A DNA stretch of 64,000 nucleotides from Agrypnia vestita (Eukaryota; Arthropoda; Insecta; Trichoptera; Phryganeidae). Below, piece after piece: positions 22,726-33,597 of the stretch. Numbering within the stretch: position 1 is the stretch's first letter; each line of letters begins with the position of its first letter. The position numbers and the translations under genes were made by a program. The notes beneath the pieces were generated by a model that saw nothing but the letters and a program-made list of their open reading frames with translations, was not told the origin of the DNA and did not search any database. Location of the stretch: the NCBI GenBank assembly GCA_016648135.1, contig JADDOH010000178.1, positions 186,001 through 250,000 of the forward strand, read 5' to 3'.

Positions 22726-22925
22726 TTATAATTGGCCGAATTTTAGCATTTTTGTCACATCTGTTTTGAATTTATCAGTAGTCGGTTGTTTGGTCTGTTG
22801 TGGTAGATCGGTGTATAGTTTTAATCCGTTGCAAATTAGTCGTGATTGTCCTTCTAGTTGTTCTAGTGTTGTGTTGGTGTTTTTCATGTATTTAGCCATA
22901 TGACCACCGTATAAAAACATACATA
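22726..22925 (-). mobile_element. 3' end of a non-LTR retrotransposon ORF
   Basis: The minus-strand frame ends with SRLICNGLKLYTDLPQQTKQ, then a F-K-T-x-V pattern typical of the C-terminus of CR1/Jockey-like reverse-transcriptase ORFs (N-G-L-K-L-Y-x-x-L-P...F-K). A homologous piece on the plus strand lies at 51735-51960. Strongly 5'-truncated; no RT domain present. Confidence 0.5.
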
Positions 22926-23109
22926 CATTTTTCCCATATAAATAGCTTTGTCTCTGTAAGTCTTTCTTGTCTTTCTCTATGTGTTATTTTCTTTTTCTTC
23001 CACTTCACCCGTATGATCATTTGTCTCAATCTCGATCTGGTTTGGGCAGGAATAAAGTTTATTATTATTGTTGAGATAATTGAAAAGAGCGATTTCAACC
23101 CCAAATCTG

Positions 23110-23475
23110 GTCAGCTGAGCTCATCCAGCATCCAGCAGCCTGCAGCGCCGGTAATCTGTGTAATAACTCGCGGAGAACAAATTGTGTTCTTCTGCGGGAG
23201 GGGGGCTCTGTGGCGTGATTCTGGGCCATTAGTCGGTGGCCGCGGCCACAGATGGCACCGCCGTAAATCTCCTCAAGGGCGGAAACTCTCGGTACACTCT
23301 ATTCCTTTTAGCGCCCCCTGTACCCCTCAACAGGGGCGCATTAAAGAAACACGCGCCAGTTAGAGAAACCAGCGAGAGAACAGCGCGAGGTGTATACATT
23401 TTGATAAATAAATAATAAATAATTTTTCTTAAAGAGTTAAGGTTGTTATTACGGTCGTTAGACATATTTAACTAC
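23110..23475. promoter_or_regulatory. GC-rich intronic island, regulatory candidate or LTR
   Basis: 23110-23395 is GC-rich (CATCCAGCAGCCTGCAGCGC, GGTGGCCGCGGCCACAGATG, ACCCCTCAACAGGGGCGC). The downstream AAGAGTTAAGGTTGTTATTA, then CGGTCGTTAGACAT, at 23430-23465 recurs at 43745-43782. That shared tail argues that part of this may be an LTR or another repeat rather than a single-copy enhancer. Confidence 0.3.
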
Positions 23476-24039
23476 TAGCTGTTCATATCCGCGTTGCACG
23501 GGTTAAGGATCAAGTAGTAGAGTAGTATAAAACAATATTATTAGAGTAGTATAAAATTAATTACATAAATTTTGAAAATAAATTTACTATCCGACGGAGA
23601 AGTTACGGGATGTCAGGAAGACATTAAAATGCGGAATATTTTTAATTAAATTCTTACAAAACCGTAAATGGTGGGAATCTTTTCTCGCGCCGCTAAATTG
23701 AGTCATGTGTGAGAAAACATTCTCACCCGACCAGAAGATTCAGGTGTAAAATATGTAGTGTCGGATGTAGAATGTGGTGAAAGTATTATCACGAGAATCT
23801 AAGATAATAGGAACTCTACAAGTTTTTCGAACAATCCGTCAGATATAAGAAAGAATTCGAAGTTAGTTGAAAGCACAAGATTATACGGAAACATTCTCGA
23901 AATGTCCATATTCAAAATATGAGAAATTGTTAAAACGTGAACTGTTATAAAAAAGCGAAATGCCAGTGAGAACCTTAGGGGTGTTCGGAAATAAGTGCGA
24001 CCACAGAGTGCGTGTGTAAAGTGATCCGCAGACGAGTAG

Positions 24040-24180
24040 TTAGTGCGAATCACCAAATGGTGAAAATTAAAGAATGGGTCTCCAGTTTAATTCGTGTGCA
24101 GTGATTTAAGTTATTTAATAAAACATCAATTAATTATTTATTTTGCTTCTCACAGCCATGATCCCGTGACAGTATTTATA
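24040..24180 (+). repeat. Solo-LTR-like 3' portion
   Basis: TTTAATTCGTGTGCAGTGAT and the end ATCCCGTGACAGTATTT parallel TTTAATTTGTGTGAAGTGAC and CATGACAATATTTTA of the 3650-4095 repeat. Upstream sequence from about 23700 (many TTCGAA/GAATTC-type short motifs) may be the rest of this LTR. Confidence 0.4.
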
Positions 24181-24389
24181 AGAATGATAGTAAAAGAGGC
24201 AAATAAGTAAGTCACATGATCTGATCACAATTAGCTATAGAGATTAATTGAATATTGGTACAGGTTAAATGGATTGAAAGGAAAATTTTCAGGCGTATCT
24301 TTGGACCGGTTCTATAAAAAATGGACTTTGGCCTAGATATTACAACAATGAGCTTTTTTCTCTGTTAAAGGAGCCAAACATCACAAATT

Positions 24390-24660
24390 TATAAAACTAG
24401 GAAGACTTCGGTGGAGAAAATGCCCGAGCATCAAGCATCAAAGTCCCCGATGAACTCAAGACCAATGGGGCGAAGGAGCTTAGGAAGGCCAAAATTAAGA
24501 TGGAGCGACAACGTCCTCAAACACATCTCTGCCGTGGAGCTTTGGAACTGGATAGAGCTGGCACTAGACCGAGATGAGTGGAGGAGGATTATTGAGGAGG
24601 CCAAGACCCACCAAGGGTTGCAGTGCCAAGAGTGATTACGATGATGGCAGGTTAAATGGG
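24390..24660 (+). mobile_element. RTE-like non-LTR retrotransposon, 3' terminus
   Basis: Encodes GRRSLGRPKLRWSDNV, then ALDRDEWRRIIEEAKTHQGL, the conserved C-terminal tail of RTE-clade RT ORFs (G-R-P-x-x-R-W-x-D ... D-R-x-x-W-R-x-I-x-x-E-A-K-x-H-x-G-L). An out-of-frame KLGRLRW just upstream (near 24395) shows a frameshift. It ends at a (GAT)-rich tail near 24640. A second copy of the very end lies at 25164-25235. Confidence 0.75.
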
Positions 24661-24849
24661 TCACCGGAATATTGCTTGTGAATGGTACAATGATCACCGA
24701 TTGAATGATGAAAGGTACTGGCAGCACAGTCACGTGACTAAAGGCCAACTGGTCAACTTTTCGAGATTTTTGCGTCGATGGCTCCAGTAATCTTAATCAG
24801 CGTCTGACTTTCACAGATTCTGAAGATTTGGCTTTGAAAAAATGTTCTT

Positions 24850-25092
24850 AGGTTTTCACGGCCGTTCAGAATCTTCTGTGTATAGTTTTCTGTGATGTTC
24901 TGCCGTGTATATGTGACCTCTCCGGCCAACCTTGCAATACCGTACCGAAGTCAATACTTAACCTACACTTCATCACACACCCATCACATCAGCCCTGATG
25001 ATGGACTCTGCAATGGGATCCGAAACGTTGGCCAGAGAGGTCACATATACACAGCAGAATATCCCAGAAAACTATACACAGAAGATTTTGCT
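24850..25092 (+). repeat. Family-1 foldback element with hammerhead-like core (copy A)
   Basis: The left arm AATCTTCTGTGTATAGTTTT, then GTGTATATGTGACCTCTC, then CGGCCAAC, is complementary to the right arm GTTGGCCAGAGAGGTCACAT, then ACTATACACAGAAGATT. Between them lies CCCTGATGATGG (CTGATGA at 24995-25001), then a GGA..TCC stem strand pair, then GAAAC (25022-25026), directly adjoining the right arm. Other members: 27700-27895, 35340-35480 and 37400-37535. The long open frame 24892-25164 merely crosses this structure. Confidence 0.75.
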
Positions 25093-25163
25093 TTGATACC
25101 TAATTGCACAGGCATCACTTTGTGTCTTCTGATTGCTCTCGGTGTCCACGTTTCTATATATTA

Positions 25164-25235
25164 GAAGCTCTTGAGGCCATGACCTATTGACCAGGGGTTG
25201 TAGTGCCAACAATGGTAATGATAAGAGGCAGATGG
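25164..25235 (+). mobile_element. RTE-like 3' end, second copy
   Basis: AGAAGCTCTTGAGGCCATGA, then CAGGGGTTGTAGTGCCAA, then TGGTAATGATAAGAGGCAG parallels GGAGGCCAAGACCCACCAAG, then GGTTGCAGTGCCAAGAGTGA, then CGATGATGGCAG at 24596-24652. It is a short independent 5'-truncated copy just beyond the family-1 foldback. Confidence 0.55.
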
Positions 25236-26073
25236 TAAAGAGAAGAGACCTCGCCTTTATTTTTATAGATTACCCAACGCAATACCATGCTGAGGTACCC
25301 CTTTAGTAATACTTTTGACGGGTATTAAAAAATAACCTTACCATCCCCTAAACGCCTCGTATTAAATAAATGTATTGGCCGCCAAAAGCCTCTACTGCAT
25401 TGTACAGGTTTCGGCCGGATTACAAAAGCCCCCGAGAGCCGTAATAAGTGAATTTATCTCTACTTAGGTTCCTTTGTGAGTCTTTTTTAAATTAAAGATA
25501 AATTTGTTTGTAAATGTAACCAAAAATAAAATCTCACTGTTTATTACGGCTATTTAGCCAGTGTTGTGTGTTCAAATGAATATCGAGAAATATTTATAAC
25601 CCTCAAAGGAAAATCATAACATGTTTATATTGGACCCCCAGTAGCATTTTACGTGGCATTAAAATTCATGGCATTCAAATACATGTGTGATATATAATAC
25701 CTTGTTGGTTTTTCACCTTTTTTTTCGTGTGCTAAATGCAAGGCATCATGGTAACCTAATGCCACGTTGATTTTGCACCGTTCAAATAGGAGCCTGTTAT
25801 TTTTATTTTCACTTAACTAAACCTTCTTCAAACATAAGTTTTTTTGTCACTTCTACAGTTTTAAGAGGGGGGATATTTTTCATCTTTTCATAAGGTGTAA
25901 TAATTTGTAACCAATATAAATCTTAACTTTTCCTCCGCGGTGATGTAGGCTGAAACTCTCGACAATGCCTCTCATTATACCGATTCATATTTCAGAAATT
26001 TCTCCCTAATGTTTCCATGTATCGGTTAAAAAATCTCTAAATATTTACAAGAGGGTAAAAAAATGTTTTTTTT

Positions 26074-26577
26074 ACTTCCTTTCTTTTAACTCGTGGTGTC
26101 TAGTTGCTTGTTTCTTTGACGAAAAACTTTGGATCGATTTTTAACCCTTTTCCCGTGATCCAATCGAGCTAAAGCAAGCAGACTCGTCGCGACGATCAAG
26201 AAGATCTATCAAATTTTCGTTAAAAATTAATAATAATTATAGCATAATTTTGGAGTTTTCAAATTTTTAACTGTTTTTTCAAATTGGAATCATTACAAAA
26301 GCTACCAACAGCGGCCCGATAACGTCACGGAATATTTAAAATTTGAATTACTCAGTCAATAGGTATAATAGGTATTTCACTACGAATTTCGAAAATTTAT
26401 GACAATTGGTTCACAGATGACAGCACAGTTGGGTTTTTTGGGAAGAAATCAAATAATAAAGAGATATTTTTCGACATTTCTGACATAGATATTTGTCTAG
26501 ACATATTTTACGAGTATTTTCAGTCAATCAATTATTTAATTACATGATGGTAAACTTAATTTACAAAGAAAGGGAGT
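26074..26577 (+). mobile_element. MITE, ACTCCCTTTCTTT family, copy 4 (with insert)
   Basis: Starts ACTTCCTTTCTTTTAACTCG and ends AAAGAAAGGGAGT. The interior matches copy 3 up to AAATTGGAATCATTACAA near 26290; then about 260 bp differ before the right end, indicating an internal insertion or an alternative longer subfamily. It is followed by the shared TGGGTTTTTATGGGTTAG. Confidence 0.75.
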
Positions 26578-27699
26578 AAAATAAAAACTGGGTTTTTATG
26601 GGTTAGTTTTTTTAATAACTGGCATTAATTTATCAATTTATGTGTGTGTTGGGATGTGGAGTGGTGTGAGAGCGCAGTGCGCAGTGCATACTGCGCAAGG
26701 CGTGTAGTACCGGATGCCCTATTTACACTCCGTAGCAGAGATGAGAAATGTTCTTTAGTTGACTAAACTATCATTCAACGAGTAGTTCGGTCCAGTAAAC
26801 GGTACTAAGTAAATGAATTTTTACCGAAACTCATCATTCATAAAAAAAATTATTTACGACTAATGAACGGCAGTTCACATAAGTGGACTGTACCATTCGT
26901 TCGTTCAGTAAAGTGAACGGTTCAAAAAGCTCGTTCATGAACGACTCAAATCTATTCTGTAAACCTACATGTAAAGTATTTATATTTATCCAACTTAAAA
27001 GTTGCAAACGTCTGCAGAAACATACACTGGATGTGTACTGTAAACAGTATTAGGTAACATGCTTTTATTTAAGCACCGTATGAGAATGGTTAAAGTGTTT
27101 TGTCTTATCTATTCTTAATAATTGGTGGGGCATAAAAGGGGGAAGGATTTTTTTCATTCGTTAATACGACAGTTTCCTTAACTCCGTTAAGTTGTTTAAA
27201 ATGTTTCCTTTATACGGTACTGAGTGGTAAAAGTTAATCTATGGCTATCAAAAGAAAGATCTTTTTAATTATGTGTTTAGGTATTTCCGAAAAACTATTA
27301 TTAGGCATAACAAAGGTCCTTTAATTCTTGTATTTTGATTTTATTTCGAATTTATTTCGATATGTATAAATAATTTGTCTGATATCGTTTTACGCCACTT
27401 CAAGTTTTTAAATTAAATTTAACGAGAATAAATTGTCTAACACACTTCCATAAAAATATCAAGAATTTTTTCATGGATTTGAAAATCTTTTCGAAAATGA
27501 GAATTTTCGCTTTGAAATATTTCACCTCTGAGATTATAATAATTGTAATATTATTTTGTGCTTTCCAAAAAGCGTTAAATGTAAAGTTAAAGTAATGGTG
27601 CTACTGGGGTGTGAATTATGCGAGCTGGAAATATAACGCAACCAGGTCTAACCTAACCTTCGAGCAGCGATCGCTGGGTCTATAAAACCCATGAAATAA

Positions 27700-27895
27700 G
27701 AATGTTTTAAGGTTTTCGCGGCCGTTCAGAACCTTATTGTTTGTGTTTTCTGGGGGTATTATGCCGTTTTCCCTTCATTTCCCCCATCAGCCCTTATGAT
27801 GGTTCCTGCAATGGGATGTGAAACCTCGCCCAGAAAGGTCGTAAAAGCAAGGCATACTACCCTATAAAACACAAACAAACAAGATCCACATCTCT
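27700..27895 (+). repeat. Family-1 foldback, copy B (diverged)
   Basis: Begins TTAAGGTTTTCGCGGCCGTT, as copy A does (TTAGGTTTTCACGGCCGTT). The core reads CTTATGA (27793-27799), TGGTTCC, then GGGATGTGAAAC (GAAAC 27820-27824), followed by CTCGCCCAGAAAGGTC. Outer arms: TGTTTGTGTTTTCTGGG versus CCCTATAAAACACAAACA. Confidence 0.7.
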
Positions 27896-29104
27896 ATATT
27901 TTAATACATAACTTTTTTTATTCAGGAGATGATCTGACCTAATTTGTTATTGTTTTTTTTAAGTAAAAAAATAAATAAAATAGTAGCTTAATTAATTTCG
28001 TAAGGGTCCATGATCCCATTACTTAAAATAATATCGAGAACACGTAGAACCTGAACATTCGCATTCGTAATACAAGGTTGTGTAAATGACTACAAAACAT
28101 CTTTTTTTCATATGGATTAAGGTTGTACTAGCTCTAGGTTGCAATGCGGCATTTGATTTCAACAATAAGATTTCACCCTTATTTTCATTTGCAGCTCTTG
28201 TGCTGCAATATGCTTACATACAATGCTCTGTACCTTCTCTGAATTATTTATAGCCATACAAAAACCTCCATTGCCAACTGCGTTATATTTGATACTAAAC
28301 ATGTATTTTGCTTTAATTATATTAAGTTCCATTACGTGTACAACATTGCATCCGCCGTTTTTCCATAGATGGCTTTAGCGGTAAATAGTGGTCGAAATAA
28401 ATACATCATAGATGTCACGCAAAACTTAGGCATCTGTCAACATAACCCCATAAAACATTTGTCAATTAGTGTCTATATCATTAAGTTATTCTCGATTGAA
28501 AATGTCAGTTTACGAGCGAAATTCTCGTAATTTGCGGGAGATTTTAATTTTCTGCGTCAATATGGAGAAATCTATTCACTATCTGGCAGAAGTAGTAAAT
28601 CCTTAATGTTACTTTCTAGAAGTACCGTATCATCTTGATAACACAGTTTGTTCAGAATCTTCCCATATATAACAAATCTTTGAGTAGTTTCATAAAGAGC
28701 ATTGACATTTGTTAGTTTCTATTAGAAGAAAAGAAGGCAAAAATAAATAAGATAAATTACATATTGACAAACCCTTAAGGCTTAAGTTTTTATAATCCTG
28801 TGATGTAGGGTCGTATCGGGTTAAAGCCCTATTATCACTCGCAAACATGAATATTAAAAATAAATTTAAACATTTTTTGGAGTTTCATTTTGGTTCAAAG
28901 GTGTAGCGCTTGTTATAAAATAAAATATTAAAGAAACCTTACTAAAACTCGCTTGTGAATTTATAATAACCAGGCACTGTTACTATCTCCGTGTTTATTA
29001 TTAGAAGACTTTCATTTGTAGCCAACCAAAAATGACACAGAAAGTTATGAATATTTAAAATGATGTAAATCATTAAATATCTGCTTAAAACAGATCCAAC
29101 TTTT

Positions 29105-29265
29105 GCGTACATATTCTTTAGGTCCCGGCGGATAATATAGAAATAATTTTTCCACTACCTCTATACCCCACCCTCTCCCCAAGGTGAATTTTCCATACAA
29201 ATCTACACCATTTGACAGATTTGACAGAATAAAATTTGAAGACTTATTCTTTAGGACCTAGCAGA
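29105..29265 (-). repeat. Partial copy of the 127 bp tandem-repeat element
   Basis: Minus-orientation units: TTCTTTAGGTCCCGGCGGAT, then CCATACAAATCTACACCATT, matching the complement of the 10404-11045 array. Pyrimidine-rich CCACCCTCTCCCC segments correspond to the GGAGG/AAGGG segments there. Degenerate related sequence may extend to about 29850. Confidence 0.65.
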
Positions 29266-29879
29266 AAAAAAAAGCGCCGTATTCCCCTTTCCCCTTTTTA
29301 CCAATCCCAACTAATGCTCTCCAAATTATATTTGATGCTCTTAGTTTCAGGTCTCCCCTCTCCCGCTTTACACCACCCCTTCCTCGAAATAAAAATGTTG
29401 TACACTACAAATCAAAATTATTACTATTAATTCCAAATCTTAAAATGATTCCATTCTCTTTCTCCCGACAATCCCCCCTCCACCCGTACTCACCATTATC
29501 CATATAAATAAAAATGTTAATGTCGTACAAAATCGCTAATCTCTGAAAGTTCTTCACCGATTGTTTTGAAATTTTGGCACAGTGTTGCATTTGAATACGA
29601 GGATATTTTTATATACTCACTTTATTTTTATATACCTACTATTTATTTATATAAATAAAAATGTAAATGTTCGATTGTCCAAAATCGTAAATCACTTAAA
29701 GTTCTTCGACTATTTCATTGAAATTTTGACACAGCGTTCCATTAAAATTCGCACAAATTATTTGAAAAAAAAGGCGCCGGTACCTACCCTTTAAATATTG
29801 ATAAGTATTTAGATATAGGTACCTAATATACATTTGGTTGTCTTTGCGTAAATAAAGCGTTTGAACCATATATCTATAC

Positions 29880-30240
29880 CTATAAAACTCAATGTCTGTC
29901 TGTCTGTTATCTATACAAATCTACAGCGTTTTTCCGATTCGACTCAAATTTTGCAAATTTTGCATACTTATGCTTTAGGACCCGGCGGGTAACATTGACT
30001 AATTCCCCCCACCCCCTCTACTTCTACCCCTTCCCCACTCCCTGACACATTTTCAATGCAAATCTGTACCGTTCCACCGATCAGACTCAAAATTTGGAAT
30101 CTTTAGGACGCAACGGGCACATACGGCGACATCCCTCCCCCCCATTTTACCCTTTCCCCTCCCCATAATATTTTCAATGCAAATCTGTACCTACCGTTCG
30201 ACCGATCTGACGCAAATATTGCATTCTTTTCTTGACACAG
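29880..30240 (-). repeat. 127 bp tandem-repeat element, reverse orientation
   Basis: Starts TATAAAACTCAATGTCTGTC (complement of the end of the 10404-11045 element). It then carries about three units with GACCCGGCGGGTAACAT, CCTTCCCCACTCCCTG, TTTCAATGCAAATCTGTACC and GTTCCACCGATCAGACTCAA. No ORF. Confidence 0.75.
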
Positions 30241-30584
30241 AATCTAACAATTTTTTTTTCATTGAATTTAGTAATCTTTATTAATTTTAATTCGTTGGTC
30301 TTTGAGAAATATTATGGAAACATGGAAGTGAATGGTAGAAAATTTGTATACAAAATTTTTCTTTAGTCTAATAAAATAGAATCGTATATATGAACAATCG
30401 TACTGAACTGATGAAAATGTGCGCGGTCATTCCCCACCTTTCTCCCGGATATCCCATCCACCATTGACCTGGATTAATTGGAAACATTTTTATTATTTAG
30501 GAGCCTTGCAAAACAATTCCTTCCCCAAAAAAAACTTTTTTTTTCAATTGTTTGAGCGACTTTGCAGATTGACATTTTAAAAAA

Positions 30585-30765
30585 TTAATTTTATTATTTG
30601 TTTTTATCTACTTATATTCATTAATTTCACCTACATGTTTGGGGAAAACCTTTCCATCGTCAGGGTGTTTTAAAAATGTCGAAATATCAAAATGAATGAT
30701 GCCTTTTGTTTTTTGGTTTTCTAAATTATTTAAAAAATTGTTTATAAATATTATTGCTGAAGTTC
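30585..30765 (-). repeat. Family-2 arm with hammerhead-like core
   Basis: TTCACCTACATGTTTGGGG, then AAAACCTTTCCATCGTCAGG. On the minus strand this gives an intact CTGACGA (30657-30663), GGAAA, GGTT, then TTCC and AAACATGTAGGTG; G of GAAAC is changed to C. The flanking AT-rich sequence (TTTTGTTTTTTGGTTTTCT) matches the left arm of 13640-14015. Confidence 0.65.
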
Positions 30766-33427
30766 TTAATTACACAAAATTATTGAAAAAAAATTTAAAA
30801 TTGGACTAGTAGTTAAATTTAATTGATTATTAATAATATTTTGTTTACTTTTACATCCTTTGCTAATTTTTAATGATTCTAAATTATTCAATTTCAGACC
30901 AAAATTATTTATGTGTAAAATAGAAAGTCCTAAATGTTTATCAAAACCTTGATCATTTTCTAATAAATGATTTACAAATTCAGAAAAGCTACGATTATTC
31001 AGACATCTCAAATGCTCTCTCTTACATTAAAATTCGGGTTTTCCAATATTAAACGCTGTATAATCTTTACACAAACGCCGGAACGGACCGCTAGTTATTA
31101 ATAGTTCCTCAACATTTAAACAGTTGTTCATTTTCGAATTGCATAAAATAAAAAGGAAAAATTTATTCAAATATTCGATAAACTTGGTTGTTTTGATTGA
31201 AAACAACGATGCTCCATGAACAGAACACAATACGAGGTACAGCCACCGCCGAATGTTATTTGAGAGCTCTGTCAACAAACAGGATTCAATCAGACCGGGA
31301 GTCAATTTTCCCAAAACACGAAGCGATATTCGCAATTAAGTAAACATTGTTGCATAAATTACAAATCGACAGAGGTACGAATAATATGGATTTGTGACCT
31401 TTTTCGTTTATAATGTATTGAGAGAAATGTTGGACATGTATTTTCCCGTGCTCCCCCGATTTATGTGTGATAAACATCAATACAACGATAAATGTATTTT
31501 GTGTTGAAATCGACTGATTTCTCCGCATTTCCAGTGTGTGTTGATTCTTAGAAAAATTTTCAAATCATTCTTAATTCATGTGCAATGTTCTAAAGACTTC
31601 GACAATGTATAGTCACTATTATTATATACGCTCGTGACAATGTATAACGAATTCCAATGCTAGGAAATGCTTGCAGATAAGATGACAAATAAATTAAAAT
31701 ACTCGTATAAATAGTCTAATAAAGTAGTTCACCGCGAACTAAGTAAACCGAAAAAACACAGAATATTAGATCAAAATTAAGTGCTACTTCGTAAATGATG
31801 GTACAAAGTAATAACGGAAAAGGATAAAATATGAAGGTACACATGTGAAGCATAATTATTGTTCAAAGCATCTTTCACAAAAGTGTTGCATTGAACTTCC
31901 GAGAACACCTGGGAGCTGTATAAAAGGAATGGCAGCAATATCTAAAAAAAATAAAAAACAAGGATTACTAATGAAGAATGTACTGATTTTGAGATTTTGT
32001 AGGAAATATAGCCCAATCCCTCTTAAAATTATATTTCCAAATCACTAATAAAAGCAAAGGCAACAACATGCACTTAAAACAATCAACCCCAAACGATGTG
32101 AGCGCTTTATACTAAAGTGAGATTTGATGTTAATTTTAGACTGAAATATTATAGCAAAGATAACAACATACAATTATGGAAATACCAAAAGCAGCTCTAT
32201 TTGGTAGCTATTGCAGTAATTTCCATATTTAAAAGTTTAACATTTATTTATAGAGATATATAAAAAAGAAAACTGAGGTGGAAATTGATTTTAAAGGTTA
32301 TTTCCATATTTCATAACATATAAGTTTTATAGATTCCAGAGTAATTTCCTCGAAAAGTGACAAGTTCATTGTATTAACCTATCTCAGAACAACTTTATTG
32401 GGATATTACTACCTTTGCTTTTATTCCCTCATATATCAAACATCGGTATTTTAAAATATTGTTTCTAGCGAGAATAGAAAAAAATGTTTAGGTTTTTTAA
32501 ACTAAGACCCGAATTATTTCGCGTGCATAGTAAAAAATAGAAAGAATTTTATTTATATGTTTTAATGGGACATTTGAAAAGGCAACAAAGTCTTATGTTC
32601 CATACTACATGTAATCAATCTATGTACATAAATTTCAGCTAGGTACTATTTTGATCTGAATAAGGGTATTTCAGCCAGTCATTTTTCCACTCACAATGCC
32701 CGTAATAGCAACCCTTCAAAATTTAATTTGTGAGTCCAGTTTGAAATTGAGGCCCGAGGCCATTTATGACGATGATGGCGTTGGACGCCCATCACTGTCA
32801 CCCTAAACAAGGTATTATGGCGCCGCCGATGGTTTCTTAAAGACTTCATCGACGTAATAACGTGTTAACACGACTAACAGCCCCATTAAAAATGATGATA
32901 CGGATATGACACCACTTTTTGGAAGTAACTTCAATGTTTGTGTTAAATGGATCTTCATTAAAGGTTAAATGGATGTCTTAAAAATTAAAGGGTACGATAC
33001 TGAGGTCCGAAAGAAAATCAATATTGCCAAGTCTGGCACCTTGAACTGAAGAAAAAAGAAAAATCTTAAACTAAATATAGGTGGTCTTAAACTAAAGATA
33101 GGAAAATATTTATGATTTCTTTTAATAGATGTGTACAATTATCAGGGGTATATATAGGAAGATAACAGTCCACATTACATCTTCAAGTTCTAACAGCAAC
33201 CTATCAATGGGTCTTGCTGCGCTATCGTTTCGGAAGGATTTCCACCGCGTTTATTATTACCTTACCTCCAGGTAAGAAACGCCCATATACATAAAACGTA
33301 TCCATTCTATCATTCAGTGCATTAGACTATACATTCCCTAAAGAAATAAGCCCAAGTCCGCGCTAGCATTATAACAAAATTGCTTGTCCTACCTACCTAA
33401 ATTATTTTGTCGATTTGACACTTTTGA

Positions 33428-33597
33428 AAAAAAAATTTGTGTCAAATATGTATGAACCTGTTGACTCAGCTTGAACTTTGTAAAGTCGTTGCAAATGTTT
33501 AAATAAGAAAGTCTTCCCAGTGAGAATTGAACCCGGATTTTCCGCTTGAGAGTGTGGTTACTAGCCACTGCACTAATGGCAGTCGTCCCGTGAAAAT
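33428..33597 (-). mobile_element. tRNA-derived SINE (family C)
   Basis: The minus strand has TAGTGCAGTGGCTAGTAAC (box A-like) and TCCGGGTTCAATTCTC (box B), a body with AACGACTTTACAAAGTTC, and a terminal A-run (33428-33436 as T on the minus-complement). The body beyond the tRNA-like head and the tail argue against a functional tRNA gene. Confidence 0.6.

Noticed and set aside
24892..25164. 90-codon ORF
   Set aside because: It runs through the complementary arms of the family-1 foldback; the peptide has no domain.
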